Of a stretch of 64,000 nucleotides of DNA, positions 35,581 to 46,395 are shown one piece after another. The notes beneath the pieces were generated by a model. It searched no databases and was not told the DNA's origin. It worked only from the letters and a program-made list of their open reading frames with translations. Source of the stretch: Enterococcus haemoperoxidus ATCC BAA-382 (lineage in GTDB: Bacteria > Bacillota > Bacilli > Lactobacillales > Enterococcaceae); NCBI RefSeq assembly GCF_000407165.1, contig NZ_KE136479.1, positions 2,243,464 to 2,307,463 on the forward strand, given 5' to 3'. A program made the translations under genes and the position numbers. Numbering within the stretch: position 1 is the stretch's first letter; each line of letters opens with the position of its first letter.

Positions 35581-36552
35581 TTACTCTTTCTCCATGAATT
35601 GTAATGCAAGTGAGGCAGCACCGATAACGCCTGCTTCATTGCCTAACTCAGCAAGTTTGACTTGCGTGCTAGTACGAACTTCTGGGAAAGTAAATTCTTC
35701 AAAATAGGTTTGAACACGACTACGTAAAAACTCACCAGCAGCAGAAACTCCGCCGCCAATTACCACGCTAGACGGATTCAAAGTATTTCCTACATTACCG
35801 ATTGCAAGTCCTAAGAAATAACACACGCGATCCACTACCATCAAAGCAAATGGATCATCTGCTTTGGCATAGTCAAAGACATCTTTACTTGAAACATCTT
35901 GGCCATCATCGATCGCTTGTTTTAGCTTAGAATCACCTGCATATTCTTCTGACATATGTCGAGCAACCCGAACAACTCCTGTTGCACTGGAAACAGTTTC
36001 TAGACACCCCCGTTTACCACAAGTACATTCAAATCCACCAGGATCAACTGTTACATGACCAATTTCACCAGCACAGCCGTTAACACCGTGTAATAAATTG
36101 CCCTCTGCAATAATACCACCGCCAACGCCTGTACCAAGTGTGATGAAAACAACATCTGGATTGTTTTCACCAGCGCCTTTCCAACGTTCACCTAAAGCGG
36201 CCACATTGGCATCATTATCTAAAACAAAAGGAATACCTGTTGCTTCTTCGATTTGCGCTTTTACATTTTGTTTTTTCGTCCAGTTAAGATTATAAGCCCC
36301 GACTACAGTCCCTTTTTTAATATCGACACTACCTGGAGTGCCCATGCCGATCCCGATAAAATCTTCATGTTTCATCTCATAAAGAGAGATTCGGTGATTG
36401 ATTGATTCGATGATATCCGGTACGATATGACGGCCTTCATCCAGAATATTGGTTTCAATACTCCATTTTTGCTGAATATCTCCGTTAGTTGTTAAAATCG
36501 CAAACTTAATCGTTGTTCCGCCTAAATCAATCCCAATCAATTTCTTATCCAT
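35581..36552 (-). CDS. glcK: ROK-family glucokinase
   Basis: 323 residues. ATP motif IGIDLGGTTIKFAI, EIGHVTVDPGG, and the ROK zinc site CTCGKRGCLE are visible. It phosphorylates glucose to glucose-6-phosphate, feeding glycolysis with sugars that enter without the PTS, including glucose from disaccharides. Its start codon follows the yqgQ stop directly, as in Bacillus yqgQ-glcK. Confidence 0.95.
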   Translation of the reverse strand: MDKKLIGIDLGGTTIKFAILTTNGDIQQKWSIETNILDEGRHIVPDIIESINHRISLYEMKHEDFIGIGMGTPGSVDIKKGTVVGAYNLNWTKKQNVKAQIEEATGIPFVLDNDANVAALGERWKGAGENNPDVVFITLGTGVGGGIIAEGNLLHGVNGCAGEIGHVTVDPGGFECTCGKRGCLETVSSATGVVRVARHMSEEYAGDSKLKQAIDDGQDVSSKDVFDYAKADDPFALMVVDRVCYFLGLAIGNVGNTLNPSSVVIGGGVSAAGEFLRSRVQTYFEEFTFPEVRTSTQVKLAELGNEAGVIGAASLALQFMEKE

Positions 36553-36771
36553 TTACTCGGTTCCTTTCTCAGTTGCTCTGCTTTCTTCAATTCGATGTTC
36601 TCGTTGCAAAACACTTCTCGCATGGAGGTAAGTGTCTCGATCAATTAAGTGACCTTCATAAATATTTTTCAATTCGATCATCATCAACTCGATATCATAA
36701 ATTCTAGCACCTACATAAATGTAAATACCGAACTGTTTAAATAACTGCTGCACATCATATAGCGTTTCCAT
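36553..36771 (-). CDS. yqgQ: YqgQ family protein (DUF910)
   Basis: 72 residues from METLYDVQQLFKQFGIYIYVG at 36771; the frame opens 24 codons earlier but AAGGAAGTG lies 8 bases before this ATG. It is a small helical protein found next to glcK in many Bacilli; some members bind nucleic acid in crystal work, but the role is unknown. Its binding site is part of the right-hand copy of the 16-bp direct repeat that flanks the palindromic insertion. Confidence 0.88.
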   Translation of the reverse strand: METLYDVQQLFKQFGIYIYVGARIYDIELMMIELKNIYEGHLIDRDTYLHARSVLQREHRIEESRATEKGTE

Positions 36772-36777
36772 TAAATG

Positions 36778-36962
36778 CACTTCCTTATTATACGAGAGGC
36801 TGAGAAAAAAGCGTCTAACTCCGAGAAATAAGAAAAAATTCATAGAAATTGCTTTTCAAATTTTTATGAATTTCTTCTTATTTCCGAAGGAGTTGCATTT
36901 TTCTCACCGTTTATCCAGATTAGAGTGAGTGAAGCATTGCTTCACTCACTTCCTTATTATAC
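36778..36962. mobile_element. Palindromic miniature element with 16-bp flanking direct repeats
   Basis: CACTTCCTTATTATAC occurs at 36778-36793 and again at 36947-36962, offset 169 bp. Between them are two palindromes. The large one, about 36803-36910, has stem pieces AACTCC/GGAGTT, GAAATAAGAA/TTCTTATTTC and ATTCATA/TATGAAT with a TGCTTTTCA loop. The small one is GTGAGTGAAGC-ATT-GCTTCACTCAC at 36925-36949. Removing the insert and one repeat joins the gluP stop codon to the yqgQ ribosome binding site. This looks like insertion with target duplication. Confidence 0.75.
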
Positions 36963-37667
36963 AAGTAAACCGAATTTTTTAAAACCCAAGACTAGGCAAA
37001 CACCTAACAAAAATACGAAAATGATTCCAGCTATGATTCGTTCGTGGATATTGAACTCTTCTGAACGATCCGGTACAGCTAAAGCAGATGCTACTAAAAG
37101 CCCTCCAATCAAGCCACCGATATGGCCCATGATATCAACTGAACTGCTAAATAAATTAAAAATCAAGTTGATACCAATAAACGTTGCATAACGCTGAACC
37201 ATAAATGAGATCGCCGGATTATTTCTAAAATGACGACCTAAGATAATAAAGGCGCCAAATAAACCAAATAGAGATGTACTTGCACCCGCTGAAATACTGT
37301 TTGGGGAACCAAAAGTAAAACTAATAATATTTCCAGCTACACCACTCAGTAAATAGATAAGAAGATAACGCCAGTGACCATAAACACTCTCAACTTGTGA
37401 TCCTACATAATACAATGTCACCATATTTACCACAAAATGCAACCAACCGATATGCAAAAACATCGGAGTAAAAAAGCGCCAATATTCATGTAAATAAAGA
37501 ATCTCGCCTCGTGACATCGCTCCCCAGTTAACCAAAACCTGCCCGTTTTCTGACCCACCAGTCAGTTCCATCCCTAGAAACACAATCGTCGTGATTCCAA
37601 GTAACAGATATGTCACTAACGGTTGTTTCAATATTCTTTTTATTTTCATTTGTGTTTGATAATTCAT
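36957..37667 (-). CDS. gluP: Rhomboid intramembrane serine protease
   Basis: 236 residues with about seven hydrophobic segments. The rhomboid motifs are HIGWLHFVVNM in an early helix, the catalytic Ser130 in ISAGASTSLFG, and the catalytic His in IMGHIGGLIGG. It cleaves membrane proteins within the bilayer. The Bacillus counterpart (YqgP/GluP) lies in the same gene order. The stop codon forms part of the 16-bp direct repeat of the adjacent insertion. Confidence 0.94.
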   Translation of the reverse strand: MNYQTQMKIKRILKQPLVTYLLLGITTIVFLGMELTGGSENGQVLVNWGAMSRGEILYLHEYWRFFTPMFLHIGWLHFVVNMVTLYYVGSQVESVYGHWRYLLIYLLSGVAGNIISFTFGSPNSISAGASTSLFGLFGAFIILGRHFRNNPAISFMVQRYATFIGINLIFNLFSSSVDIMGHIGGLIGGLLVASALAVPDRSEEFNIHERIIAGIIFVFLLGVCLVLGFKKFGLLV

Positions 37668-37676
37668 ACGGTCCTC

Positions 37677-38216
37677 CTAGCTGATAAATAATCGTTTTAC
37701 AGGTAAATCGAAAGATTCTGGCTGCCAATTTTCCTGAATTTGTTCACTGAATACCAAACTGCACGTTTCACCATGATAATTTTGAAGAAAACGATCATAA
37801 AAACCTCCACCAAAACCAATTCGAAACCCTTCATGCGTAAACACAATCCCCGGTACAACTAATAAATCGATTTTTTCAGCAGCTACAACTGGTGCTGCCA
37901 CCGGCTCAGCCACACCAAATGCGGTCTTTTCAAATTTAGTTTCAGACGTTACAGAGTGAAACGTCAGCTGCCGATCACTGCCAGTGATCGGCATCAACAC
38001 TTGTTTTTCTTCCAACAAACCTTTATCAAGCAAAATATGCGTATCAAATTCAAAGTCTAGTGGTTTAGTGATTGCGATCGTTTTTGCCTTTTTCCAATAA
38101 GGATCATTGAACAAAGCTTGACTAATAGCTTGTTCTTTTTGCTTTTTTAATAGTGGATGCTCATAAAGCCATTTTAAGTTTGTTAAACCTAGTTTCCTTA
38201 ACCGTGCTTTTTCCAC
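37677..38216 (-). CDS. fau: 5-formyltetrahydrofolate cyclo-ligase
   Basis: 179 residues from a GTG start at 38216, which has GGAGGG 6 bases upstream; an ATG two codons earlier abuts that site. MPITGSDRQLTFH and the glycine-rich VPGIVFTHEGFRIGFGGGFYDRFL are family motifs. It converts 5-formyl-THF to 5,10-methenyl-THF using ATP. It heads the operon fau-gluP-yqgQ-glcK-rhodanese, the Bacillus yqgN-yqgP-yqgQ-glcK order. Confidence 0.92.
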   Translation of the reverse strand: MEKARLRKLGLTNLKWLYEHPLLKKQKEQAISQALFNDPYWKKAKTIAITKPLDFEFDTHILLDKGLLEEKQVLMPITGSDRQLTFHSVTSETKFEKTAFGVAEPVAAPVVAAEKIDLLVVPGIVFTHEGFRIGFGGGFYDRFLQNYHGETCSLVFSEQIQENWQPESFDLPVKRLFIS

Positions 38217-38318
38217 ATGCATCCCTCCACACAATAAATCGCTTTGATTTTCACTTAAATACCTTTTTAACCTTACCTTGTAGTTTATAGAAAAAACCAC
38301 TAAATAGCAAACAGATTT

Positions 38319-39251
38319 CTAGTCTTTTGTATCAGAATCAAGTCTTTTTTGTAACCAAGCACCGATTGCTTTATAGACTTCTTTTTTTTCATTTTCCAAT
38401 AAAATTTCATGGCGCAGTTCTGCAAATAAAACAAGTGAAACATCCTTGATTCCAGCCTCATCCAATTCTTTCGCGACCTTTCTAGGCCCTTTACCAAAAT
38501 CTCCTACTGGATCTTGTTCACCGCTGATAACCAAGATTGGTAAATCCTGATCGATATTCTGTGCCCAACCATCGCGATTCGCTCCATCAACTAAACGGAA
38601 TAACGTATAAAAACCATTATTCGTGAAAGTAAAACCAGTTAATGGATCCTCTTCATATTCCCTTACATTATCTTGATTTTTACTTAGCCAATTAAAACTA
38701 CCTGTTTCTGGAAATTGTTTGCTAAAAGAACCAAAGGCCATATGATCCAGCCATTTATTTTGTTTTTCTGGCGCCGCTAAATTTAATCCTTTAGTTAAAG
38801 AAAGAGCTAATGGGAGCATTGCAGCATTTTTACCCGTTCCCATAAAAATAGCACCACTGATTTCCGATCTATATAATTGTAAATAATTACGTAAAGCAAA
38901 TGAACCCATACTATGTCCCAACATAAAATGCGGTAAGTCTGGATAATTTTTCCCAATCCATTCTTTGACCTGATGAATATCTTCTAGTACAAAGCTAACT
39001 GACTCTCCTTTGCCGAAATACCCATGTTTTGGTTCATCTTCTGTAACAGATTCACCGTGCCCTAAATGATCATGACCTACAACAATAAAGCCTAAATCAT
39101 TTAGATACTTGGCAAAATCATGATAACGTTCAATATATTCCGCCATTCCATGAATAATCTGGAAAGTTCCGATTGCCTTACGTTCAGGCTCCCAGCAGAT
39201 AAAATGACTCGTTGTTTTTTGATCCGATGACAAAAAAGTATTGTGCTTCAT
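38319..39251 (-). CDS. Alpha/beta hydrolase, monoacylglycerol-lipase-like
   Basis: 310 residues from the ATG at 39251, after AGAGGGAAGAAT. The nucleophile elbow is LGHSMGSFALRN, preceded by HGMAEYIERY and GHDHLGHGES. The acid and histidine are likely in ISGEQDPVGD and ELRHEIL. It resembles PldB/monoglyceride lipases, probably acting on lysophospholipid or monoacylglycerol in the cytosol. It may be transcribed into the fau operon. Confidence 0.88.
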   Translation of the reverse strand: MKHNTFLSSDQKTTSHFICWEPERKAIGTFQIIHGMAEYIERYHDFAKYLNDLGFIVVGHDHLGHGESVTEDEPKHGYFGKGESVSFVLEDIHQVKEWIGKNYPDLPHFMLGHSMGSFALRNYLQLYRSEISGAIFMGTGKNAAMLPLALSLTKGLNLAAPEKQNKWLDHMAFGSFSKQFPETGSFNWLSKNQDNVREYEEDPLTGFTFTNNGFYTLFRLVDGANRDGWAQNIDQDLPILVISGEQDPVGDFGKGPRKVAKELDEAGIKDVSLVLFAELRHEILLENEKKEVYKAIGAWLQKRLDSDTKD

Positions 39252-39367
39252 ATTCTTCCCTCTTCTCAATTGATAGTTTTTATTATAAAGTATTCTTACG
39301 TAAATGAAATAGTCAAATGTTCAATTTTTTATTATTGTTCCTTTTATGAAAGAACTGGAGGAGAAAA

Positions 39368-39904
39368 ATGAAAATTCAAATTATCGGAGCATCTGGGACA
39401 GGGAAAAGTACCTTAGAAAATTATATAGCCGAAAAAGAAAAAGTGAAGTGGATCGATACTGATTGTTATATTTGGAAAGACGAGACCTTTTCAGAAAATT
39501 ATCCAATCGATCAGCGACTAAAAATGTACGCCAACGATCGGGAAAAATACAATCGATTTGTTGTTTCTGGCTCTGTATTTGCATGGAATCCTACTGGCTT
39601 TAACGATCGAGATTTATTGGTTTTTCTCACTTTGGATGACAAACTACGATTCCAACGCCTAAGACAACGAGAGATAGAGAGGACTGGTGAATCTTCTTTG
39701 TGGTTAGACATGCACGGAAATCAAACTAATGACTTTTTAGATTGGTGTAAAACATATTATACTGCTAACGATCCATCCAAAATTGGAACATTTGCGGAAC
39801 ATACTTACCAAATGAACCATTCTAGTAGTCCTGTTTTAAAAGTAAACAGTGATCAGTCCTTAGAAGAACTTTACCAAACAATCATGCGGTTCGTAATAAA
39901 ATAG
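39368..39904 (+). CDS. P-loop nucleotide kinase-like protein
   Basis: 178 residues. Walker A GASGTGKST near 8-16, then WIDTDCYIWKDETFSENYPIDQRL, and basic RLRQREIERTG as a lid-like stretch. It resembles the adenylate-kinase/FlaR-like or shikimate-kinase-like small ATPases; substrate unknown. GGAGGAG precedes the ATG. It is convergent with the Na/Pi cotransporter gene. Confidence 0.75.
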   Translation: MKIQIIGASGTGKSTLENYIAEKEKVKWIDTDCYIWKDETFSENYPIDQRLKMYANDREKYNRFVVSGSVFAWNPTGFNDRDLLVFLTLDDKLRFQRLRQREIERTGESSLWLDMHGNQTNDFLDWCKTYYTANDPSKIGTFAEHTYQMNHSSSPVLKVNSDQSLEELYQTIMRFVIK

Positions 39905-39911
39905 CAAAAAA

Positions 39912-39953
39912 AGCCTTTTATGACACGTTTTTTAACAAAGGTCATAAAAAGCT
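39912..39953. terminator. Bidirectional terminator between convergent genes
   Basis: AGCCTTTTATGAC pairs with GTCATAAAAAGCT; A and T runs on both sides. Confidence 0.8.
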
Positions 39954-39958
39954 CTTTC

Positions 39959-41692
39959 TTATTCTTGCGGCTGTACTGTAATAACAGGATTCACCGAGTT
40001 CTCCACTGTGATTTCTTCGGTTCCGTAACGTTTACCTAAAACATACTTCGCTATGTGGATTGTACGATCGCTCATCCGTTCTAAATTAGAGGCCGTATCA
40101 ATAAACAATACTCCATCGGCAGCACGACCTTTGCCGCTATTCATAATCAAAATGTATTTTTTACGGAGTAATTTAACCATTTGATCGATTTTTTCTTCCC
40201 GAGCTAACATATGCTCTGCCATTTTTTTATCATCATGCTCAAAAACAATCAATGAATCACGGATATTCTTCAATACTTTTTCAAATAAATCTACCACATC
40301 TTCATCATATAAAATCAACGTGTCTCGATCTGAAACTTTACCAGCTTTTTTTTCTTTGGCTTTTTGTTTTTTTTCAAGATAGATCGCTTCATTAAGATTT
40401 TGAATAATATTACGACAATGATCGCCAATGCGCTCTAAATCTTTTGTCAATTCTAACATCATAGTTTGTTCATGACTTTCAGAAATCGTCAATTCTGTAG
40501 CTGAAAGCTGGACTAAGTATTCTGTCAAACGGTTGTCCATATCATTGATTGCCGTTTCATACTGATTGGCATTTTCCTTATCGATACTATCTTGTTTTTC
40601 ATAATATGCTTTCGTTGCTTCAAAAGCTCCTAAAACATAATCCCCCATCTGTAATAACTCGATTTTAGCTTGATTCAACGCTAAGGTAGTCGAGCTTTGT
40701 ATGATCGATTCATTTAAATTAGAGGGTTTAAAATCAATACTTTTGTCTTTTCCTGGAATGATTTTTCTTACAAGCAACTCTATTTTATCAATAAACCAAA
40801 ATTGAATCAGCAAATTAGAGATATTGAATAACCCATGAGCAACGGCAATCTGCATTGCTGGTTTTAGCTGTAACACATCAGAAATACGGACCACAACTGC
40901 TGTAAACGGCGTTAAAAGTGTTGTGAAGATAATTGCTCCTACTAGATTGAAAATCACGTGAGACGCTGCTGTCCGCTTAGCAGCAACACTGACCCCCAAA
41001 GCAGCAATAACTGCTGTGATCGTAGTTCCTATATTATCCCCAAACAAAATCGGTAATACAGACTCAATTGCCAAACTACCTTGACTATAAAGCTGCTGTA
41101 AAATCCCAATTGTTGCACTAGAACTCTGTAAAACCATCGTAAGCAATGTGCCGATTCCAACACCTAGCACCGGATGATGCGAAACATCTACCATTAAATC
41201 AGCAAACTGTGGTAAATCACTCAATGGAGCCATCCCATCACCCATTAATTTTAGCCCGTAAAATAAACAACCAAATCCAAATAAAATTTGTCCGACATTA
41301 TTCACTCGTTCTCTTTTTGAAAAGAAAAGTAGGATCGATCCAACACCAATAATCGGTAATGAATAGGAGCTTAGATTAAATCCAATAATAAAAGCTGTAA
41401 CTGTTGTCCCTACATTTGCCCCCATGATGACACCGATTGCTTGGCGTAAAGACATGAAGCCCACACTAACCAATCCTACAGTCAATACAGTTGTACCTGA
41501 ACTACTTTGAATAATAGCCGTAACGATTAACCCAGCCAAAACTGAGCGCAACGGTGTAGATGTAAACGTGTTTAAAATTTCCCTTAATGAATCACCTGCA
41601 GACTTTTGCAGACCATCCCCCATATACTTCATACCAAATAGAAAAATCCCTAATCCTCCGAGAAAAGGAAATAACATTTCTTGATAGGACAC
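39959..41692 (-). CDS. Na+/phosphate cotransporter family protein with PhoU-like tail
   Basis: 577 residues. Two inverted repeats of membrane helices each carry a QSSS motif (IIQSSSGTTVLTVG and VLQSSSATIGILQQ), the signature of NptA/SLC34-type carriers. A C-terminal cytosolic PhoU-like helical domain, about 330-550, includes MLELTKDLERIGDHCRNI and ASNLERMSDRTIHIAKYV. It probably moves phosphate with sodium. It is a single-gene unit. Confidence 0.92.
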   Translation of the reverse strand: MSYQEMLFPFLGGLGIFLFGMKYMGDGLQKSAGDSLREILNTFTSTPLRSVLAGLIVTAIIQSSSGTTVLTVGLVSVGFMSLRQAIGVIMGANVGTTVTAFIIGFNLSSYSLPIIGVGSILLFFSKRERVNNVGQILFGFGCLFYGLKLMGDGMAPLSDLPQFADLMVDVSHHPVLGVGIGTLLTMVLQSSSATIGILQQLYSQGSLAIESVLPILFGDNIGTTITAVIAALGVSVAAKRTAASHVIFNLVGAIIFTTLLTPFTAVVVRISDVLQLKPAMQIAVAHGLFNISNLLIQFWFIDKIELLVRKIIPGKDKSIDFKPSNLNESIIQSSTTLALNQAKIELLQMGDYVLGAFEATKAYYEKQDSIDKENANQYETAINDMDNRLTEYLVQLSATELTISESHEQTMMLELTKDLERIGDHCRNIIQNLNEAIYLEKKQKAKEKKAGKVSDRDTLILYDEDVVDLFEKVLKNIRDSLIVFEHDDKKMAEHMLAREEKIDQMVKLLRKKYILIMNSGKGRAADGVLFIDTASNLERMSDRTIHIAKYVLGKRYGTEEITVENSVNPVITVQPQE

Positions 41693-42118
41693 ACTTTTTC
41701 CTCCTTATTAAAACCAATGCAGTTTACTACGATGCTCATTCTTAAAAATTGAATAAGAACTTCCTTTTAAGAGTACAAAAAAATAAGCACCTTGTAAATA
41801 AAATGTTGATATTTCTCACTATAATCTTTGATAATTCGTATATTCAAACAAACAACAATAACTGATTTAACTTGTTGAAAATAGTTCATTACTAACCATT
41901 TTTAAAAGCATTTATAAAATGTAAGCATTACTTTTTCAAAATAATAGAGAGCACGAAACAAAACTAAAAATCAGTTTTGTTTCGTGCTCTAAATCAGAAT
42001 AAACGTTTTTTCTCAGTCTCTGTTCCACATTTCCCAAATGCATAATGGAGTCAAAAAGAAATCCTTCTTATTTTTCAAATTTAATGCTTTTATTTTCAAC
42101 TGACATCCCAACTGTCAA
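41693..42118. other. Intergenic region with a long perfect hairpin
   Basis: 425 bp without a gene between the phosphate carrier and glpF. The one clear structure is an 18-bp perfect stem, 41948-41965 with 41973-41990 (AGAGCACGAAACAAAACT arm), with a 7-base loop. It is a probable terminator for the glp genes about 130 bp past glpF. The rest is AT-rich, including the expected carrier promoter, with no confident hexamers. Confidence 0.75.
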
Positions 42119-42838
42119 TCAAACCATCAACATATAAACACCTGATGCCACTAACGCACCAATGACAGGCCCAACAATTGGTACCCATGAATAACTCCAA
42201 TCAGAGTCCCCTTTAGTCGAAATCGGTAATATTTGATGTGCTAAACGAGGACCAAAATCACGTGCTGGATTGATTGCATAGCCTGTAGGTCCCCCTAAAG
42301 ACAAACCAATTGATAAGATTAACGCTCCGACAACTAACGGATTTAGACCATCTGTAAAACTATGTTGTGAAAACGAAAGTAAACCTAAAACTAAAACAAA
42401 TGTCCCAATCACTTCCGTTACCATATTCGCTGGATAATTACGAATCGCAGGACCGGTAGCAAATGTCCCTAAAATAGCACCTTGATCTTCTGTTACTTGC
42501 CAGTGAGGCAAATAGGCTAACCAAACTAAAACCGCTCCGACAATTGCTCCCAGCACTTGTGCTAAAATAAACGGTACAACCAAACTCCATTCAAAACTTC
42601 CCGTCATTGCCATCGCGATTGTCACCGCTGGATTCAAATGAGCAGGTCCCATATAGCCTGCAACGTAAACTGCAATCGTTACAGCCATCGCCCAACCAAA
42701 TGCAATCACGATCCACCCCGATGCTGCAGACTTACTTTTCTTTAAATTAACGCCTGCACAGACGCCGTCCCCCAAAAGAATCAAAATCATTGTCCCTAAA
42801 AACTCACTGAAAATCTGTGTCATATTTGAAGTATCCAT
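42119..42838 (-). CDS. glpF: Glycerol uptake facilitator (aquaglyceroporin)
   Basis: 239 residues, six helices. The two pore motifs are HLNPAVTIAM and YAINPARDFGPR; the Arg-Asp pair after the second NPA and neighbouring glycines favour a glycerol channel over a water-only aquaporin. It lies 1 bp after glpO and is the last gene of glpK-glpO-glpF. It lets glycerol enter for phosphorylation by GlpK. Confidence 0.95.
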   Translation of the reverse strand: MDTSNMTQIFSEFLGTMILILLGDGVCAGVNLKKSKSAASGWIVIAFGWAMAVTIAVYVAGYMGPAHLNPAVTIAMAMTGSFEWSLVVPFILAQVLGAIVGAVLVWLAYLPHWQVTEDQGAILGTFATGPAIRNYPANMVTEVIGTFVLVLGLLSFSQHSFTDGLNPLVVGALILSIGLSLGGPTGYAINPARDFGPRLAHQILPISTKGDSDWSYSWVPIVGPVIGALVASGVYMLMV

Positions 42839-42839
42839 T

Positions 42840-44675
42840 TTACTTCGTCCCTTCTTTCAATGTACTCAAGTCAGATTCTGCAATTAATTGATTTAGCTCG
42901 TTTGTATAGCGCTCTTTTTGTTCGTTGGACCAATCATGATAATGACTCATTTCTGAAATTACCCCTTGTTTGACTTCATCTAGCGTATCTCTCATAAAGA
43001 GCAGATGATTTGTTCTACGCACAAGATAATCTGCTGGTGTCAGTACCATCTCATTATCTAAAGCATAATGTAATGCTAATGTTTCAGCTAAACTTAAACC
43101 TGATACAGGTTCAGTTGTTTTGATTCTTTCAAAAAGTTCTGTCACATTTGAACCATATAAATGAACAAGATATTCTGCTTCTTCTTGGCTCAGCCCTTTT
43201 TCCACGCCTAATGTTGCAAGATTATTTAATTCTGTCTCCACATTTGCTGCATCCAGATTTCCACCTGAAACAGGATATGTTTTAGAATCAATCAACTCAA
43301 ACGTACAATTAAATTCTTCTTTCAAAATACGTTGGATTTCTTTTAACGCACCTTCTGCCATCTTACGATAATCTGTAATTTTACCGCCAGATAATGTCAA
43401 TAAGCCATCTTCTGAACGTTCTAGTAAACTACCACGTGAAACTGCTGAAGGATTTTCTTTGCTTTCTGCTAATGAATCTTCTAGATGATTCAAGACATTT
43501 TCTACATCGAAACGGGTTGCTTGCTGATTTCTATACTTATCAACGATATCAATGACTTGATTGAAACTATCATCAGACACTTTGCCGTTATTGCCGCCGT
43601 TATAATCTGATCCGCCATTTTCTGAAATCAATGGTCTAAGGCCGGCCCAGCTTGCTTCGATATCATCGATCGTCACATGTGCTTTAGGATAATGACTGTT
43701 GACGATTTCTAGCAAGTAATCGACATCTTCTTGAGTAACAGTAGGATGCTCATAATCTCCTGTATAATCCGTGTCTGTCGTACCAAAATAGGTTTTCTTT
43801 TCTCTAGGAACAACGAAAACCATCCGTCCATCATGTTTGCCTGTATCAAAATAAGTTGGTTGAGGTACATATAGTTTGCTGCTATCGACAACAAGATGGA
43901 CTCCCTTTGTGGGGCGCATTTGCGGTACTAGATTTTCTTTCGTATCCAAACCACGAACTTTATCTGACCAGGGTCCCGTCGTATTGATAACGACTTTAGC
44001 TTTGATTTCAAATTGTTCACCTGTCAGTAAATCTTCTGCTTTTACACCAATGATTTTACCTTGTTTATTTTGTATGAAGCCCACAGCTTTAACTTTACTG
44101 AGCATCAACCCACCATCGAAAGCTGCTCTCTTAATATTTTCGATCACAAGTCGAGCATCATTATTTCTAAAATCTAGATAGACACCACCGCCTTGTAATC
44201 CTTCACTTTTCAATTGAGGTTCTCTTTCTAGCACTTCTTCTTTTGTCAGTGTATAATTCTCATATTTCGTGCCGATCACATTTGCTAAGCGGTCATAAAG
44301 ATCCATTGCCACTTTGACCGAAAACATATTGAACGTTGCTTTTGGCTCATCATAAATTGGTAAAAGCATTGGATCAGGTTTTGGAATATGTGGTGCAATT
44401 GCTTGAACAACAGCACGTTCTTGGACTGTATCTGCGACGACTTCTACATCAAAATTTTTCAAATAACGAATTCCGCCGTGTACTAATTTAGTTGAACGAG
44501 ATGATGTGCCTTCTGCAAAATCCTGCATTTCGATCAAACCCGTTTTCATACCAGCAGCACTAGCTTGTAAGGCAACACCTGCGCCTGTAATACCACCGCC
44601 AATGATCAATAAATCTAATTCTTCAGACTTCATCTTTTCAATAGACGCTTGTCTCGTTTTAATTGAAAATGACAT
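42840..44675 (-). CDS. glpO: Alpha-glycerophosphate oxidase
   Basis: 611 residues from MSFSIKTRQASIEKMKSEELD at 44675; a GTG three codons earlier is an alternative. FAD loop LLIIGGGITGAGVALQA, TSSRSTKLVHGGIRYLK, and TYFGTTDTDYTGDYEHP match GlpO/GlpD. The segment around GGSDYNGGNNGKVSDDSFNQVIDIV is the extra stretch typical of oxidases rather than quinone-linked dehydrogenases. It oxidises glycerol-3-phosphate with oxygen, giving dihydroxyacetone phosphate and hydrogen peroxide. Confidence 0.95.
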   Translation of the reverse strand: MSFSIKTRQASIEKMKSEELDLLIIGGGITGAGVALQASAAGMKTGLIEMQDFAEGTSSRSTKLVHGGIRYLKNFDVEVVADTVQERAVVQAIAPHIPKPDPMLLPIYDEPKATFNMFSVKVAMDLYDRLANVIGTKYENYTLTKEEVLEREPQLKSEGLQGGGVYLDFRNNDARLVIENIKRAAFDGGLMLSKVKAVGFIQNKQGKIIGVKAEDLLTGEQFEIKAKVVINTTGPWSDKVRGLDTKENLVPQMRPTKGVHLVVDSSKLYVPQPTYFDTGKHDGRMVFVVPREKKTYFGTTDTDYTGDYEHPTVTQEDVDYLLEIVNSHYPKAHVTIDDIEASWAGLRPLISENGGSDYNGGNNGKVSDDSFNQVIDIVDKYRNQQATRFDVENVLNHLEDSLAESKENPSAVSRGSLLERSEDGLLTLSGGKITDYRKMAEGALKEIQRILKEEFNCTFELIDSKTYPVSGGNLDAANVETELNNLATLGVEKGLSQEEAEYLVHLYGSNVTELFERIKTTEPVSGLSLAETLALHYALDNEMVLTPADYLVRRTNHLLFMRDTLDEVKQGVISEMSHYHDWSNEQKERYTNELNQLIAESDLSTLKEGTK

Positions 44676-44692
44676 ACCACTCACTTCTTCCT

Positions 44693-46270
<1,578 letters not shown>

Positions 46271-46395
46271 AAAAACGTCATCTTTTTTTTTATTTCAAAA
46301 ATAAATGAAAGTTTTTCAATATAACCTTGTCTTATCAATAAAAAAGACCAAAAATAAAATAGTACATCTTTTTATCTTTGGACTTTCTATTCAAT

